Source: Bacteroidales bacterium UBA1216 (lineage in GTDB: Bacteria > Bacteroidota > Bacteroidia > Bacteroidales > Paludibacteraceae). Taken from it: a DNA stretch of 16,476 bases. Both the position numbers and the translations under genes were made by a program. This document shows positions 1 to 7,058 of this stretch, one piece after another. The stretch is taken from positions 10,743 to 27,218 of the forward strand of contig DBXI01000066.1 of assembly GCA_002309255.1 (NCBI GenBank), read 5' to 3'. The notes under the pieces are model-generated. The model searched no databases. It was given only the letters and a program-made list of their open reading frames with translations, and had not been told where the DNA came from. Numbering within the stretch: position 1 is the first letter of the stretch; the number at the start of each line of letters is the position of its first letter.

Positions 1-173
1 TCGCCGATATTGAAGCGGCGCTCCAGTACACGACCGTCAACTACGTCCTTGAACTTAACGCGCATGATCGTGTTGCCCTTACCCGGTTTAACATGAAGAA
101 ATTCAATTACGAAATACAAACGGCCGTCCATACGGATGCAAACGCCGTTCTTGATGTCTTGTGAGTTAATCAT
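1..173 (-). CDS. efp: Elongation factor P, N-terminal part (runs off the left edge)
   Basis: EF-P binds ribosomes stalled at consecutive prolines and promotes peptide bond formation in the cytoplasm. Reading the minus strand from an ATG at 171-173 gives 57 codons beginning MINSQDIKNGVCIRMDG, then the KOW-like domain I. The conserved loop KPGKG is at residues 29-33; its second lysine (Lys32) aligns with Lys34 of E. coli EF-P, the residue modified there by beta-lysylation. Whether it is modified here cannot be seen. The C-terminal two thirds (OB domains II and III) lie outside the window. The gene is divergent from marC and has its own promoter at 244-274. Identification is by family recall and is secure. 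Confidence 0.95.
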   Translation of the reverse strand, partial: MINSQDIKNGVCIRMDGRLYFVIEFLHVKPGKGNTIMRVKFKDVVDGRVLERRFNIG

Positions 174-243
174 AAAGTCAATTTACTATTTAATCATTTA
201 ATGTTTTTTCATTTCTATCGGCGCAATCTGCCGAAAAAGCACA

Positions 244-274
244 CAAAGATACAAAAAAAATCTCATATTTGCAA
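244..274 (-). promoter_or_regulatory. Bacteroidota-type promoter for efp
   Basis: On the minus strand there is a TTG at 274-272, a 20-nt spacer and TATCTTTG at 251-244. This matches the Bacteroidota consensus (TTG or TTTG, about 20 nt, TAnnTTTG). Transcription would start near 238-240, giving a leader of roughly 65 nt before the efp ATG. It mirrors the marC promoter at 312-342. Confidence 0.75.
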
Positions 275-311
275 ATTTTTGCAGAAAAAAAGCAGATTTT
301 GTGCTTTTGGC

Positions 312-342
312 TTGCAAATGTGCAAACTTTTTTGTATCTTTG
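312..342 (+). promoter_or_regulatory. Bacteroidota-type promoter for marC and the downstream run
   Basis: TTG at 312-314, a 20-nt spacer, then TATCTTTG at 335-342. The predicted start site is near 347-350, leaving about 35 nt of leader before the ATG at 384. No comparable promoter was found by eye in the following plus-strand gaps up to 8789, so this may drive a long transcript. Confidence 0.75.
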
Positions 343-383
343 TACGCCAAAATGTGCGAAAATATAAAATCACTCTACTGTAT

Positions 384-980
384 ATGGAATACATAGTACA
401 ATTTTTTCAGTCGTTGGATCTGATGCAGATCGTGGCAGCTACGTTCTTCCTTATCGCCATCATTGATCCGCTGGGCAACGTGCCGTTCACCATCAATATG
501 AAGCAGCAGGGCGCGGTCATCCATCCCTGGGTCGTATGTATCACCACCGCTGGCATTCTCATGGCTTTCCTCTTGCTGGGTGAGACACTCATGTCCATCT
601 TCGGCATCAAGGTCGAATACTTTGCCATCGCCGGAGGATTCATCATCTTCCTCATGGCGTTGGAGATGATCCTGGATATAACCATCTTCAAGGCCGACGT
701 CGATGGCAACGGCGATATTATCCCGCTGGCTTTCCCCCTGTACGCCGGCCCGGGTACCTTCACCGCACTCATCGCCATGACAGCACAATACTCGGTGCTG
801 AACCTGATAGTAGCCGTGTTCATCTGCATCATCATCCTGTTCTTTGTGCTGTGGGGAACCGATTGGCTGATGAAGTATATGGGCAAGAACGCCATCTACG
901 TGATGCGTAAGTTCTTCGGAATCATCGTGCTCGCTATCTCCTGCCAGCTCATGTTCGGCAATTTGGCGAAAATATTCTAA
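384..980 (+). CDS. MarC family integral membrane protein (UPF0056)
   Basis: This 198-residue protein has about six hydrophobic segments (near residues 12-32, 48-68, 76-98, 113-133, 138-158 and 176-195). It carries MarC family signatures: IDPLGNVP at 27-34, FAIAGG at 80-85 and PLYAGPGTFT at 118-127. Family length is about 200 residues. MarC was once linked to multiple antibiotic resistance in E. coli, but that role was not supported and the transported substrate is unknown. The open frame extends upstream to 201. The ATG at 384 is chosen because it follows the promoter at 312-342, starts directly before the first membrane segment and gives the normal family length. It is the first gene of the plus-strand run, 41 bp before the next one. 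Confidence 0.9.
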   Translation: MEYIVQFFQSLDLMQIVAATFFLIAIIDPLGNVPFTINMKQQGAVIHPWVVCITTAGILMAFLLLGETLMSIFGIKVEYFAIAGGFIIFLMALEMILDITIFKADVDGNGDIIPLAFPLYAGPGTFTALIAMTAQYSVLNLIVAVFICIIILFFVLWGTDWLMKYMGKNAIYVMRKFFGIIVLAISCQLMFGNLAKIF

Positions 981-1021
981 CAATGCAGCAGCTAATCTTG
1001 GCTGCTCACAACACAACACCT

Positions 1022-2080
1022 ATGAGATCAACTATTCTATCCTGCTGCATAGCCGCACTCGTACTCACAGCCTGCCAGCGCGCACCGCAGTTCAATGTGC
1101 GCGGCAGGCTCACCGGCGCTGAAGGCGAAGTGCTCTATCTGGAGCACACTGCCCTTACCAACACCACCATCGAGGACTCCTGCCTCCTCATGGCCGACGG
1201 AGCCTTCAACCTGCGTGGCGCACGACCCGAATATCCTGACTTCTACCGCCTGCGCATTGCGGACAGGTATGCCGTGCTGGTCATCGATTCAACGGAAACC
1301 GTCACCCTCTCCACCACGCGCGACAGCCTGCCGCTCACGGAAAACTTCTTCGGTTCCGAGCAGAGCGTCCTGGTCGCCCAACTCCGCCATTCGCTCCGTG
1401 AACACTCCATCGACGAACATCGGACGTTCGCACAAAACATGATCATGAAGTATCCGCGATCGATGGCGGCCTACTACGCTGTCTTCCAGCGCAAACAGGG
1501 GGCGCATGTATTCGATATGTACAACAAGGAACAACTGACGTACTACCGCGTCGTGGCTACCTCTATGAACGTCTGGATGCCCGAATATGTCCGCACCAAG
1601 ACCCTGCATAGCCAGGTCATCGACGCCATGAACGCTGAACGAAAAGCCGTCAACGACTTGATCATGCGCCAATATATTGACGAGAGCGAGTCATCTTTTC
1701 TTGACATAGCTCTACCGAACATATACGGCGACACCTGCCGCCTGAGCGATCATCTGGGCAAGGTCATCGTGCTCGAGTTCTCCCACTCGCAAATGGAGCA
1801 GGGGAGTGCCTACGTGCTCGCCCTGCGCGAACTGGATAACAAGTACAACGTTCGCGGCCTTGACATCTACTCCGTCAGTGTCGATCCCGTCAAGCTCTAT
1901 TGGGAAGATTGGGTACGCAACCTGCCCTGGACGTGTGTCCGCACAGAGACCACCGAGCCGCTCGTTACCTACAACGTAGGCGCAGTCCCTGTTCTCTTCC
2001 TCCTTGATCGCAAAGGACAGGTACAAGGTCGCTACACGGACTTCGAACTACTCGAGAAAGATCTAAAAAAACTACTATAA
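1022..2080 (+). CDS. DUF4369/thioredoxin-like lipoprotein lacking the catalytic CxxC
   Basis: A 352-residue predicted lipoprotein. The N-terminus MRSTILSCCIAALVLTAC gives a lipobox LTAC with Cys18. Residues about 24-110 resemble the DUF4369 beta domain found in front of TlpA/AhpC-like domains in Bacteroidota (the FNVRGRLTG start, DS at 52-53, DGAFNLRG at 59-66). Residues about 227-352 resemble a thioredoxin fold: KVIVLEF at 247-253, the cis-proline region GAVPVLFLLDRKG at 320-332, and a C-terminal helix. The usual FWASWCGPC redox motif is replaced by FSHSQMEQG, so both catalytic cysteines are absent and disulfide exchange is unlikely. Role unknown; it could be a binding or scaffold protein in the envelope. 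The frame opens at 983, but the ATG at 1022 is preferred because it puts a proper signal sequence at the start. The rpiB ATG follows after 2 bp, suggesting co-expression. Confidence 0.82.
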   Translation: MRSTILSCCIAALVLTACQRAPQFNVRGRLTGAEGEVLYLEHTALTNTTIEDSCLLMADGAFNLRGARPEYPDFYRLRIADRYAVLVIDSTETVTLSTTRDSLPLTENFFGSEQSVLVAQLRHSLREHSIDEHRTFAQNMIMKYPRSMAAYYAVFQRKQGAHVFDMYNKEQLTYYRVVATSMNVWMPEYVRTKTLHSQVIDAMNAERKAVNDLIMRQYIDESESSFLDIALPNIYGDTCRLSDHLGKVIVLEFSHSQMEQGSAYVLALRELDNKYNVRGLDIYSVSVDPVKLYWEDWVRNLPWTCVRTETTEPLVTYNVGAVPVLFLLDRKGQVQGRYTDFELLEKDLKKLL

Positions 2081-2082
2081 AC

Positions 2083-2532
2083 ATGTTTGAACTGAAAGGT
2101 AAAATCATAGCCATGGCGAGTGATCACGCCGGCTATAACCTCAAGCAAGACGTGCGCGCATGGCTCGAAGCACAAGGCGCACAAGTTAAGGACTTCGGCT
2201 GCTACTCCACTGAGAGCTGCGACTACCCCGACTTCGCTCATCCGCTGGCGGAGGCCATTGACCGCGGCGAGTTCGAGCGCGGCATTGTCATCTGCTCCAC
2301 AGGCAACGGCATCTGCATGACTGCCAACAAGCACCAGGGTGTGCGTGCCGCACTCTGCTGGGATATACCCTTGGTAGAGCTCGCGCGCCAGCACAACAAC
2401 GCAAACGTGCTCGGGCTGCCGGCTAACTTCATCGCCAAGGACAAAGCCCTCGAAATGGTCAAGACCTTCTTCTTGACCGACTTCGAAGGTGGTCGACACG
2501 AGCGCCGCGTCAATAAGATTGCTATCCACTAA
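2083..2532 (+). CDS. rpiB: Ribose-5-phosphate isomerase B
   Basis: RpiB interconverts ribose 5-phosphate and ribulose 5-phosphate in the non-oxidative pentose phosphate pathway. The 149-residue product matches the RpiB/LacA/LacB family: SDHAG at 13-17, the catalytic cysteine loop ICSTGNGICMTANK with Cys71 at the position of the E. coli catalytic cysteine, GVRAALC at 86-92, HNNANVLGL at 104-112 (His104 is expected to help open the sugar ring), and the C-terminal GGRHERRVNKI that binds phosphate. The loop reads CSTGNG where many members have CGTG or CGSG, a mild variation. It lies 2 bp after the lipoprotein gene, and its 3' end overlaps the longest form of the radical SAM gene. Confidence 0.95.
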   Translation: MFELKGKIIAMASDHAGYNLKQDVRAWLEAQGAQVKDFGCYSTESCDYPDFAHPLAEAIDRGEFERGIVICSTGNGICMTANKHQGVRAALCWDIPLVELARQHNNANVLGLPANFIAKDKALEMVKTFFLTDFEGGRHERRVNKIAIH

Positions 2533-3586
2533 CCATTGCCGGCAGCCATACTTGACTGCCCTATTGTCTAATCCGGTGTTTGCAGTCTCGCGGCTAACCA
2601 ACCAACTCCGATGCTGGGCTAGTTATGCGCTCAGCATCGCAGGCATACATGTGGTGCGTCACATGCCTACATTCGTATCTGTCGAGCCGGCTAACTTCTG
2701 CCAACTCGCCTGCCCTGAGTGCCCCGTTGGCATCCTCCGCGCATCTACCACCCATCTACCCGCCAACTACGAGACGACCCTAGACAATACACGAGACATT
2801 TACGGGACAATTCCCATGCATTTCTATAAGCAGATCATCGCCCGGATTGCCCCTTATGCCCACACCCTTCAGCTCTTCTGGCAAGGCGAACCGTTGCTCT
2901 GCAACCAACTGCCCGAGATGATCCGTATCGCCCGCGAAGCTGGCTTGTACACCATCGTCTCCACCAACGCTCAGCGACTCGACTTGCCTTTGGCACGCGC
3001 CTTGGCTGAGGCCGGACTGAACCGCATCATTGTCAGCATGGACGGGTGGACGCAAGCTACCTACGAGCAATACCGCCGCGGAGGAAGTGTCGAAAAGGTC
3101 AAGCAAGCCGTACGCTATCTCCGCCAAGCCAAAACAGAGACCCGGGCGCGCATGCTCATCGAACTGCAATGTTTGTACCTCAGCACCAACGAGGCAGAGT
3201 GGGGGATCTTCCGCCGCGAATACAAAGCACTTGGCGCCGATCGCCTCACGATGAAAACCGCGCAACTATACGACTACAAGCAAGGCTCGCCACTCATGCC
3301 CGCCGATCAGCGCTTCTCTCGCTACCGCTACGAAGCCAAGCTTGGTGAGTACATCCCCAAGCGCCCGCTACACAACCATTGCTATCGTCTCTGGAGCGGA
3401 TGCGTCATCGATGTCAACGGTAACGTCCTCCCATGCTGCTACGACAAAAGCGAGCAGTATGTTCTGGGGAACATACGCGAGCAGTCATTGCGGCAGATCT
3501 GGCACGGACAGAAAGCCCAAGACTTCCGTGGCACACTGCTGACACGCAGAGCACAAATCACCATCTGCACCAATTGTGATGAATAA
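2489..3586 (+). CDS. Radical SAM/SPASM domain protein of unknown substrate
   Basis: In the longest form (365 residues, GTG start) the radical SAM cluster motif CxxxCxxC is Cys71, Cys75 and Cys78. WQGEP, STNA and SMDG follow, as in radical SAM barrels. The C-terminal SPASM-like region has Cys298, Cys305, Cys316-Cys317, Cys360 and Cys363, with the family pattern of RLWSG, DVNGNVLPCCYD, LGN and IW. These cysteines probably bind one or two auxiliary Fe-S clusters. The family is common in Bacteroidota and has no firmly assigned substrate; some SPASM proteins modify peptides or enzymes. The start is uncertain: GTG 2489 overlaps rpiB by 44 bp. From memory, relatives carry about 45-50 residues before the first cysteine, so a TTG at 2519, 2552 or 2564 may be the true start. 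No precursor peptide gene was recognised nearby. Confidence 0.88.
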   Translation: MVDTSAASIRLLSTNHCRQPYLTALLSNPVFAVSRLTNQLRCWASYALSIAGIHVVRHMPTFVSVEPANFCQLACPECPVGILRASTTHLPANYETTLDNTRDIYGTIPMHFYKQIIARIAPYAHTLQLFWQGEPLLCNQLPEMIRIAREAGLYTIVSTNAQRLDLPLARALAEAGLNRIIVSMDGWTQATYEQYRRGGSVEKVKQAVRYLRQAKTETRARMLIELQCLYLSTNEAEWGIFRREYKALGADRLTMKTAQLYDYKQGSPLMPADQRFSRYRYEAKLGEYIPKRPLHNHCYRLWSGCVIDVNGNVLPCCYDKSEQYVLGNIREQSLRQIWHGQKAQDFRGTLLTRRAQITICTNCDE

Positions 3587-3614
3587 AATATTTACCATAA
3601 AAATACGTACAACA

Positions 3615-4385
3615 ATGAAACATGAAAAAATCCTTTATGCGTTGGTCATCCTCAATCTGATCATCAGCGTTGCAGCTTTATTGAATAGCTTACAAGCCAT
3701 TCATAGAAACATGCAACAGGAAGAACTGCTCCAAGCCATTAACGCATTCGATGTTCATCAAGCTGCCGGAGAGGAGTTCGTCTTTGGGCAAGATCGTGGA
3801 TTAGTTGCCGAGAATCTGTATCCGGAAACAGATGAGCAACCTGCTATTGAGCAGCCCGCCGATAACAACACGGCTGTCGCACCATCGCAGCCCGAGGCTA
3901 CGAAAACTGAGGCTAAGAAACCGGAAGCAAAGAAACCCGAAACGGTGCAGACCATAGTGGACGAGGATGGCTATGTTGATCTCGGTCTGCCCAGTGGTGC
4001 ACGCTGGAAAGCACAGAACGAGGAAGGACTTGTGACCTTTGATGCTGCCAGAAAGAAATACGGTCATCACCTGCCCTCACTCAAGCACTGGGATGAACTC
4101 ACCAAGTACTGCAAGTGGGAGTGGGCTGAAAATGGCTATCGGGTCATCGGACCCAACGGACAATCGATCTTCATGCCCGCTGCCGGCTATCGTAACTTCA
4201 GCGGACAAATAGGTAAGGTCGGCGTGTTTGGCAACTATTGGTCATCAACGTCCAAAAACAAAGAGGAAGCTTGGCGCTTAGGCTTTGAACCCGACAAGAT
4301 CAGTCTGGCTACGAATAGCCGTAACTACGGCCGCTCTGTGCGCCTGATCAAACGCGGATCGCTGTTTAAAGAAATAAGAGACTAA
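3615..4385 (+). CDS. Membrane-anchored protein with FISUMP-like C-terminal domain
   Basis: A 256-residue protein with one N-terminal membrane segment (about 8-26) and no obvious cleavage site. A polar region with a Pro/Glu/Ala/Lys linker (about 68-114) follows; it includes the repeat EAKKPEAKKPE encoded at 3909-3938. The C-terminal domain (about 119-246) resembles the FISUMP (Fibrobacter succinogenes major paralogous) domain widespread in Bacteroidota surface proteins: YVDLGLPSGARW, HLPSLKHWDEL, GPNGQSIFMPAAGYR, YWSST, and RNYGRSVRLIKR. The function of this domain is not known. The domain probably faces the periplasm on a stalk. The ATG at 3615 fits a short signal anchor; an in-frame ATG at 3579 overlapping the radical SAM stop would add 12 residues. 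panD follows after 15 bp. Confidence 0.78.
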   Translation: MKHEKILYALVILNLIISVAALLNSLQAIHRNMQQEELLQAINAFDVHQAAGEEFVFGQDRGLVAENLYPETDEQPAIEQPADNNTAVAPSQPEATKTEAKKPEAKKPETVQTIVDEDGYVDLGLPSGARWKAQNEEGLVTFDAARKKYGHHLPSLKHWDELTKYCKWEWAENGYRVIGPNGQSIFMPAAGYRNFSGQIGKVGVFGNYWSSTSKNKEEAWRLGFEPDKISLATNSRNYGRSVRLIKRGSLFKEIRD

Positions 4386-4400
4386 CTATAAAAAACAACC

Positions 4401-4745
4401 ATGTTATTACAAATACTCAAATCAAAGATACATCGCGTCCAGGTCACGGAGGCTAACTTGGAGTACGTCGGTAGTATCACTATCGATCAGGATCTGATGG
4501 ATGCCGCAGGTATCTACGCCGGCGAGCGTGTGCAGGTGGTGGACAACACCAATGGCGCACGCCTGGAGACCTACGTTATCCCCGGTCGCCGGGGTAGCGG
4601 ATGCATCTGCATCAACGGCGCTGCCGCCCATCTGGTACATGTTGGTGATACCGTCATCATCATGGCCTACGCCCTCATGACGCCCGAAGAAAACAAGGAC
4701 TTCAAGCCCGCTGTCGTCTTCCCCGTTAACAATAAATTGTCGTAA
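4401..4745 (+). CDS. panD: Aspartate 1-decarboxylase (pyruvoyl enzyme precursor)
   Basis: PanD decarboxylates L-aspartate to beta-alanine for pantothenate and coenzyme A synthesis. The 114-residue proenzyme cleaves itself between Gly24 and Ser25 (YVGS), and Ser25 becomes the pyruvoyl cofactor. All known key residues are at the E. coli positions: Lys9, Tyr22, Gly24, Ser25, Arg54, Tyr58 and Asn72. Length is slightly below the 126 residues of E. coli, which is normal for this phylum. The gene sits 15 bp after the FISUMP-like gene. Its stop codon lies in the first unit of a 16-bp tandem repeat before tgt. No other pantothenate gene is seen in the window. Confidence 0.97.
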   Translation: MLLQILKSKIHRVQVTEANLEYVGSITIDQDLMDAAGIYAGERVQVVDNTNGARLETYVIPGRRGSGCICINGAAAHLVHVGDTVIIMAYALMTPEENKDFKPAVVFPVNNKLS

Positions 4746-4774
4746 TAACGTCATCACGTAATAACGTCATCACG
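4741..4774 (+). repeat. 16-bp tandem duplication in the panD-tgt gap
   Basis: CGTAATAACGTCATCA occurs twice in perfect head-to-tail copies at 4741-4756 and 4757-4772, with a further CG. The first copy contains the last bases and TAA stop of panD. The array ends 5 bp before the tgt ATG and therefore sets the spacing between the two genes. Confidence 0.9.
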
Positions 4775-4778
4775 AGTT

Positions 4779-5912
4779 ATGCCCTTCTTCGAACTTCAAT
4801 CCGCCCCCCAAACCGTTGGCCCGCGTGCCGGCGTCATCCACACCGACCACGGCGATATACTCACGCCTATCTTCATGCCCGTTGGTACCGATGGTTCGGT
4901 CAAAGGAATCCATCGTCATGAACTGGAGGACGATATCCACGCGCAGATCATCTTAGGTAACACCTATCACCTCTATCTGCGTCCTGGTACGGATATACTC
5001 AACCGCGCCGGCGGACTGCACAAGTTCGAAGGCTGGACGCATCCTATCCTCACCGACTCGGGAGGCTTTCAGGTCTTCTCACTCACCGATCTCCGAAAGA
5101 TGACCGATGAGGGCGTCAAGTTCAGCAGCCACATCGACGGACGCAAGCTCTTCTTTACCCCCGAGGGCGTGATGGATATCCAGCGGCAGATTGGAGCGGA
5201 TATCATGATGGCGTTCGACGAGTGCTGCCCGGGGACTGCCGATCGCACCTATGCTACCGACTCCATGCATCGCACCCACCGCTGGCTCGACCGATGCATC
5301 GCACGCTTTGATGGCACCGATGATCTCTACGGCTATCGCCAGCACCTCTTCCCCATCGTGCAAGGTTGCACTTACGCCGATCTCCGCCAAGAGGCCGCCA
5401 AACGCCTGCGCGATCTCGACCGAGACGGATACGCCATAGGAGGATTAGCCGTAGGCGAACCTGAACAGACGATGTACGAGATGATAGAGGTGGTCAACGA
5501 CATCCTGCCCGTCAGCAAACCCCGCTATCTGATGGGCGTCGGTACGCCGTGGAACATCCTGGAGGCCATAGAGCGCGGAGTGGATATGTTCGACTGTGTT
5601 ATGCCCACCCGCAACGGCCGCAACGGAATGATCTTCACAATGAACGGTATAATGAACCTCCGTAACAAGAAATGGGAGGACGACTTCACCGAACTTGATC
5701 CGGCAGGCACCTCGCTCGTCGACCATGCGTATACGCGCGCCTACGTGCGTCATCTTATTCACGCGCAAGAGATGCTCGGCCTGCAAATCCTGAGCATCCA
5801 CAACGTAGCGTTCTACCTCCATCTGGTCACCGAAGCCCGCCGCCACATCTTCGCCGGCGACTTCCACCAGTGGAAAGCCGACCTCCTCCCCCGCCTCAAG
5901 CAACGCCTATAA
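4779..5912 (+). CDS. tgt: Queuine tRNA-ribosyltransferase (tRNA-guanine transglycosylase)
   Basis: TGT exchanges guanine 34 for the queuosine precursor preQ1 in the GUN anticodon tRNAs. The 377-residue TIM-barrel protein shows Asp93 in LTDSGGFQ (catalytic acid/base), AFDE with Asp147 in the substrate pocket, GGLAVGE at 221-227 and the nucleophile Asp272 in FDCVMPTRNGRNG. The usual C-terminal zinc site CxCxxC...H is incomplete: the segment DPAGTSLVDHAY at 307-318 carries Gly, Ser and Asp where E. coli has the three cysteines, while the partner His341 (SIHN) remains. Overall length and the rest of the C-terminal region are intact, so it is probably active; I suspect this variant is common in Bacteroidota. 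It precedes the LptF/LptG-family permease by 39 bp, an order I recall as conserved in this phylum. Confidence 0.96.
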   Translation: MPFFELQSAPQTVGPRAGVIHTDHGDILTPIFMPVGTDGSVKGIHRHELEDDIHAQIILGNTYHLYLRPGTDILNRAGGLHKFEGWTHPILTDSGGFQVFSLTDLRKMTDEGVKFSSHIDGRKLFFTPEGVMDIQRQIGADIMMAFDECCPGTADRTYATDSMHRTHRWLDRCIARFDGTDDLYGYRQHLFPIVQGCTYADLRQEAAKRLRDLDRDGYAIGGLAVGEPEQTMYEMIEVVNDILPVSKPRYLMGVGTPWNILEAIERGVDMFDCVMPTRNGRNGMIFTMNGIMNLRNKKWEDDFTELDPAGTSLVDHAYTRAYVRHLIHAQEMLGLQILSIHNVAFYLHLVTEARRHIFAGDFHQWKADLLPRLKQRL

Positions 5913-5920
5913 ATAGTGAA

Positions 5921-5948
5921 TTTAAATCTAAAATTTTAAATCTTAAAT
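5921..5948 (+). repeat. 14-bp A/T-rich tandem duplication in the tgt-lptF/G gap
   Basis: TTTAAATCTAAAAT at 5921-5934 is followed directly by TTTAAATCTTAAAT at 5935-5948, a 13 of 14 match. The pair fills most of the 39-bp gap and ends just before the GTG start of the permease gene. Confidence 0.8.
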
Positions 5949-5951
5949 GGC

Positions 5952-7025
5952 GTGAAGCGCCTTGACTGGTACATAATTGGCAAGTTCCTCGGCACATTCT
6001 TTCTGTCGATAGTGCTCATATTGAGTATAGCCGTGGTGTTTGACCTGACGGAGAAACTCGACAACTTCTACGAGAACCAAGTGCCGCTGCGCGAAATCGT
6101 CTTCGACTACTACCTGAACTTCCTCCCATACTACCTTGACATGTTCAGCCAGTTGTTCATCTTCATCTCGGTGATCTTCTTCACCTCGAAGATGGCGGGT
6201 AACAGCGAGATCATAGCTATATTGGCAGCCGGTGTGAGTTACGAACGTTTCCTGCGTCCTTACCTGCTCACCGCCACTTTCCTCTTCGCCTTTTCGTTCG
6301 GCTTGGGCGGATGGCTCATACCACGTGCCTCGGAACGCATGCTTAACTTCACCGACAAGTACGTCGAGAAGTTCACGCGCGAAAATGCGCGTAACGTACA
6401 GATGGTTGTAGGGGAGGGGACTGTGTTGTATATCGAGAGCTTCCAGATCCGTACACGCGTCGGCTACCGCGTCTCACTTGAGCACTTCGACGGTAAGACC
6501 CTTACCCAGCGAATAACAGCCGACCGAATCCGACATCTGGAGGATTATAATTGGCGCCTGGAGACCTTTACCGACCGACGCTTCGATGGCATGCGCGAGA
6601 CGCTTATTCAAGGTGCATCTATGGATACCGTTATTCCTATCCTGCCTGAAGAGATGTTCATCACCGCCGAGCAAGCGCAGCAGATGACCAATACCGAGCT
6701 CTATCGTTATATCCAAAAGCAACGCGAACGAGGCGCAGGCAACGTCAAAGCCTTCGAGACCGAGTGGTACTCACGTTTCGCCGGACCGCTCGGAGCATTC
6801 ATCATGACTCTGCTGGGTGTCACGCTCTCCAGCAAGAAGGTGCGCGGAGGGATGGGCAAGAACCTCGGCATCGGTGTCACGCTCACAGCCCTCTATATCC
6901 TCTTCTCCACCGTCAGCACCACATTCTCAGTCTCAGGCGTGATGTCACCGTTCATGAGCGTCTGGCTACCGAATATTATCTTCCTGATTATTGCGCTGAT
7001 GCTGTACCTGCGCGTAAGAAGGTGA
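5952..7025 (+). CDS. LptF/LptG (YjgP/YjgQ) family LPS export permease
   Basis: LptF and LptG are the inner-membrane permeases of the Lpt transporter, which with the ATPase LptB extracts LPS and passes it to the periplasmic bridge. The 357-residue protein has the expected layout: three membrane helices near 10-31, 57-78 and 99-121, a periplasmic beta-jellyroll domain (about 125-270), and three more helices near 276-292, 305-324 and 337-354. Signatures include the MKRLDWYIIGKFLGTF start, the cytoplasmic loop NSEIIAILAAGVSYERFLRP at 84-103, and GPLGAFIMTLLGV. LptF and LptG cannot be told apart here. The start is GTG at 5952, supported by the family-like N-terminus. An ATG at 5947 is out of frame and ends after two codons in a TGA that overlaps the GTG. 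Confidence 0.92.
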   Translation: MKRLDWYIIGKFLGTFFLSIVLILSIAVVFDLTEKLDNFYENQVPLREIVFDYYLNFLPYYLDMFSQLFIFISVIFFTSKMAGNSEIIAILAAGVSYERFLRPYLLTATFLFAFSFGLGGWLIPRASERMLNFTDKYVEKFTRENARNVQMVVGEGTVLYIESFQIRTRVGYRVSLEHFDGKTLTQRITADRIRHLEDYNWRLETFTDRRFDGMRETLIQGASMDTVIPILPEEMFITAEQAQQMTNTELYRYIQKQRERGAGNVKAFETEWYSRFAGPLGAFIMTLLGVTLSSKKVRGGMGKNLGIGVTLTALYILFSTVSTTFSVSGVMSPFMSVWLPNIIFLIIALMLYLRVRR

Positions 7026-7058
7026 TTCAGAGTGCTTTAAAAACATTTTTACGATAGA

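Noticed and set aside
201..383. N-terminal extension of the marC frame back to 201
   Set aside because: The stretch is A/T-rich, contains both divergent promoters and encodes a Lys/Cys/Phe-rich sequence unlike MarC proteins; the ATG at 384 gives the usual length.
2032..2601. 189-codon minus-strand frame across rpiB
   Set aside because: It lies over the well-supported rpiB coding region and shows no recognisable motif.
2489..3586. RiPP maturation cluster around the radical SAM/SPASM gene
   Set aside because: No short precursor gene, leader peptide, peptidase-transporter or other maturase is nearby; the protein looks like a widespread Bacteroidota SPASM family member.
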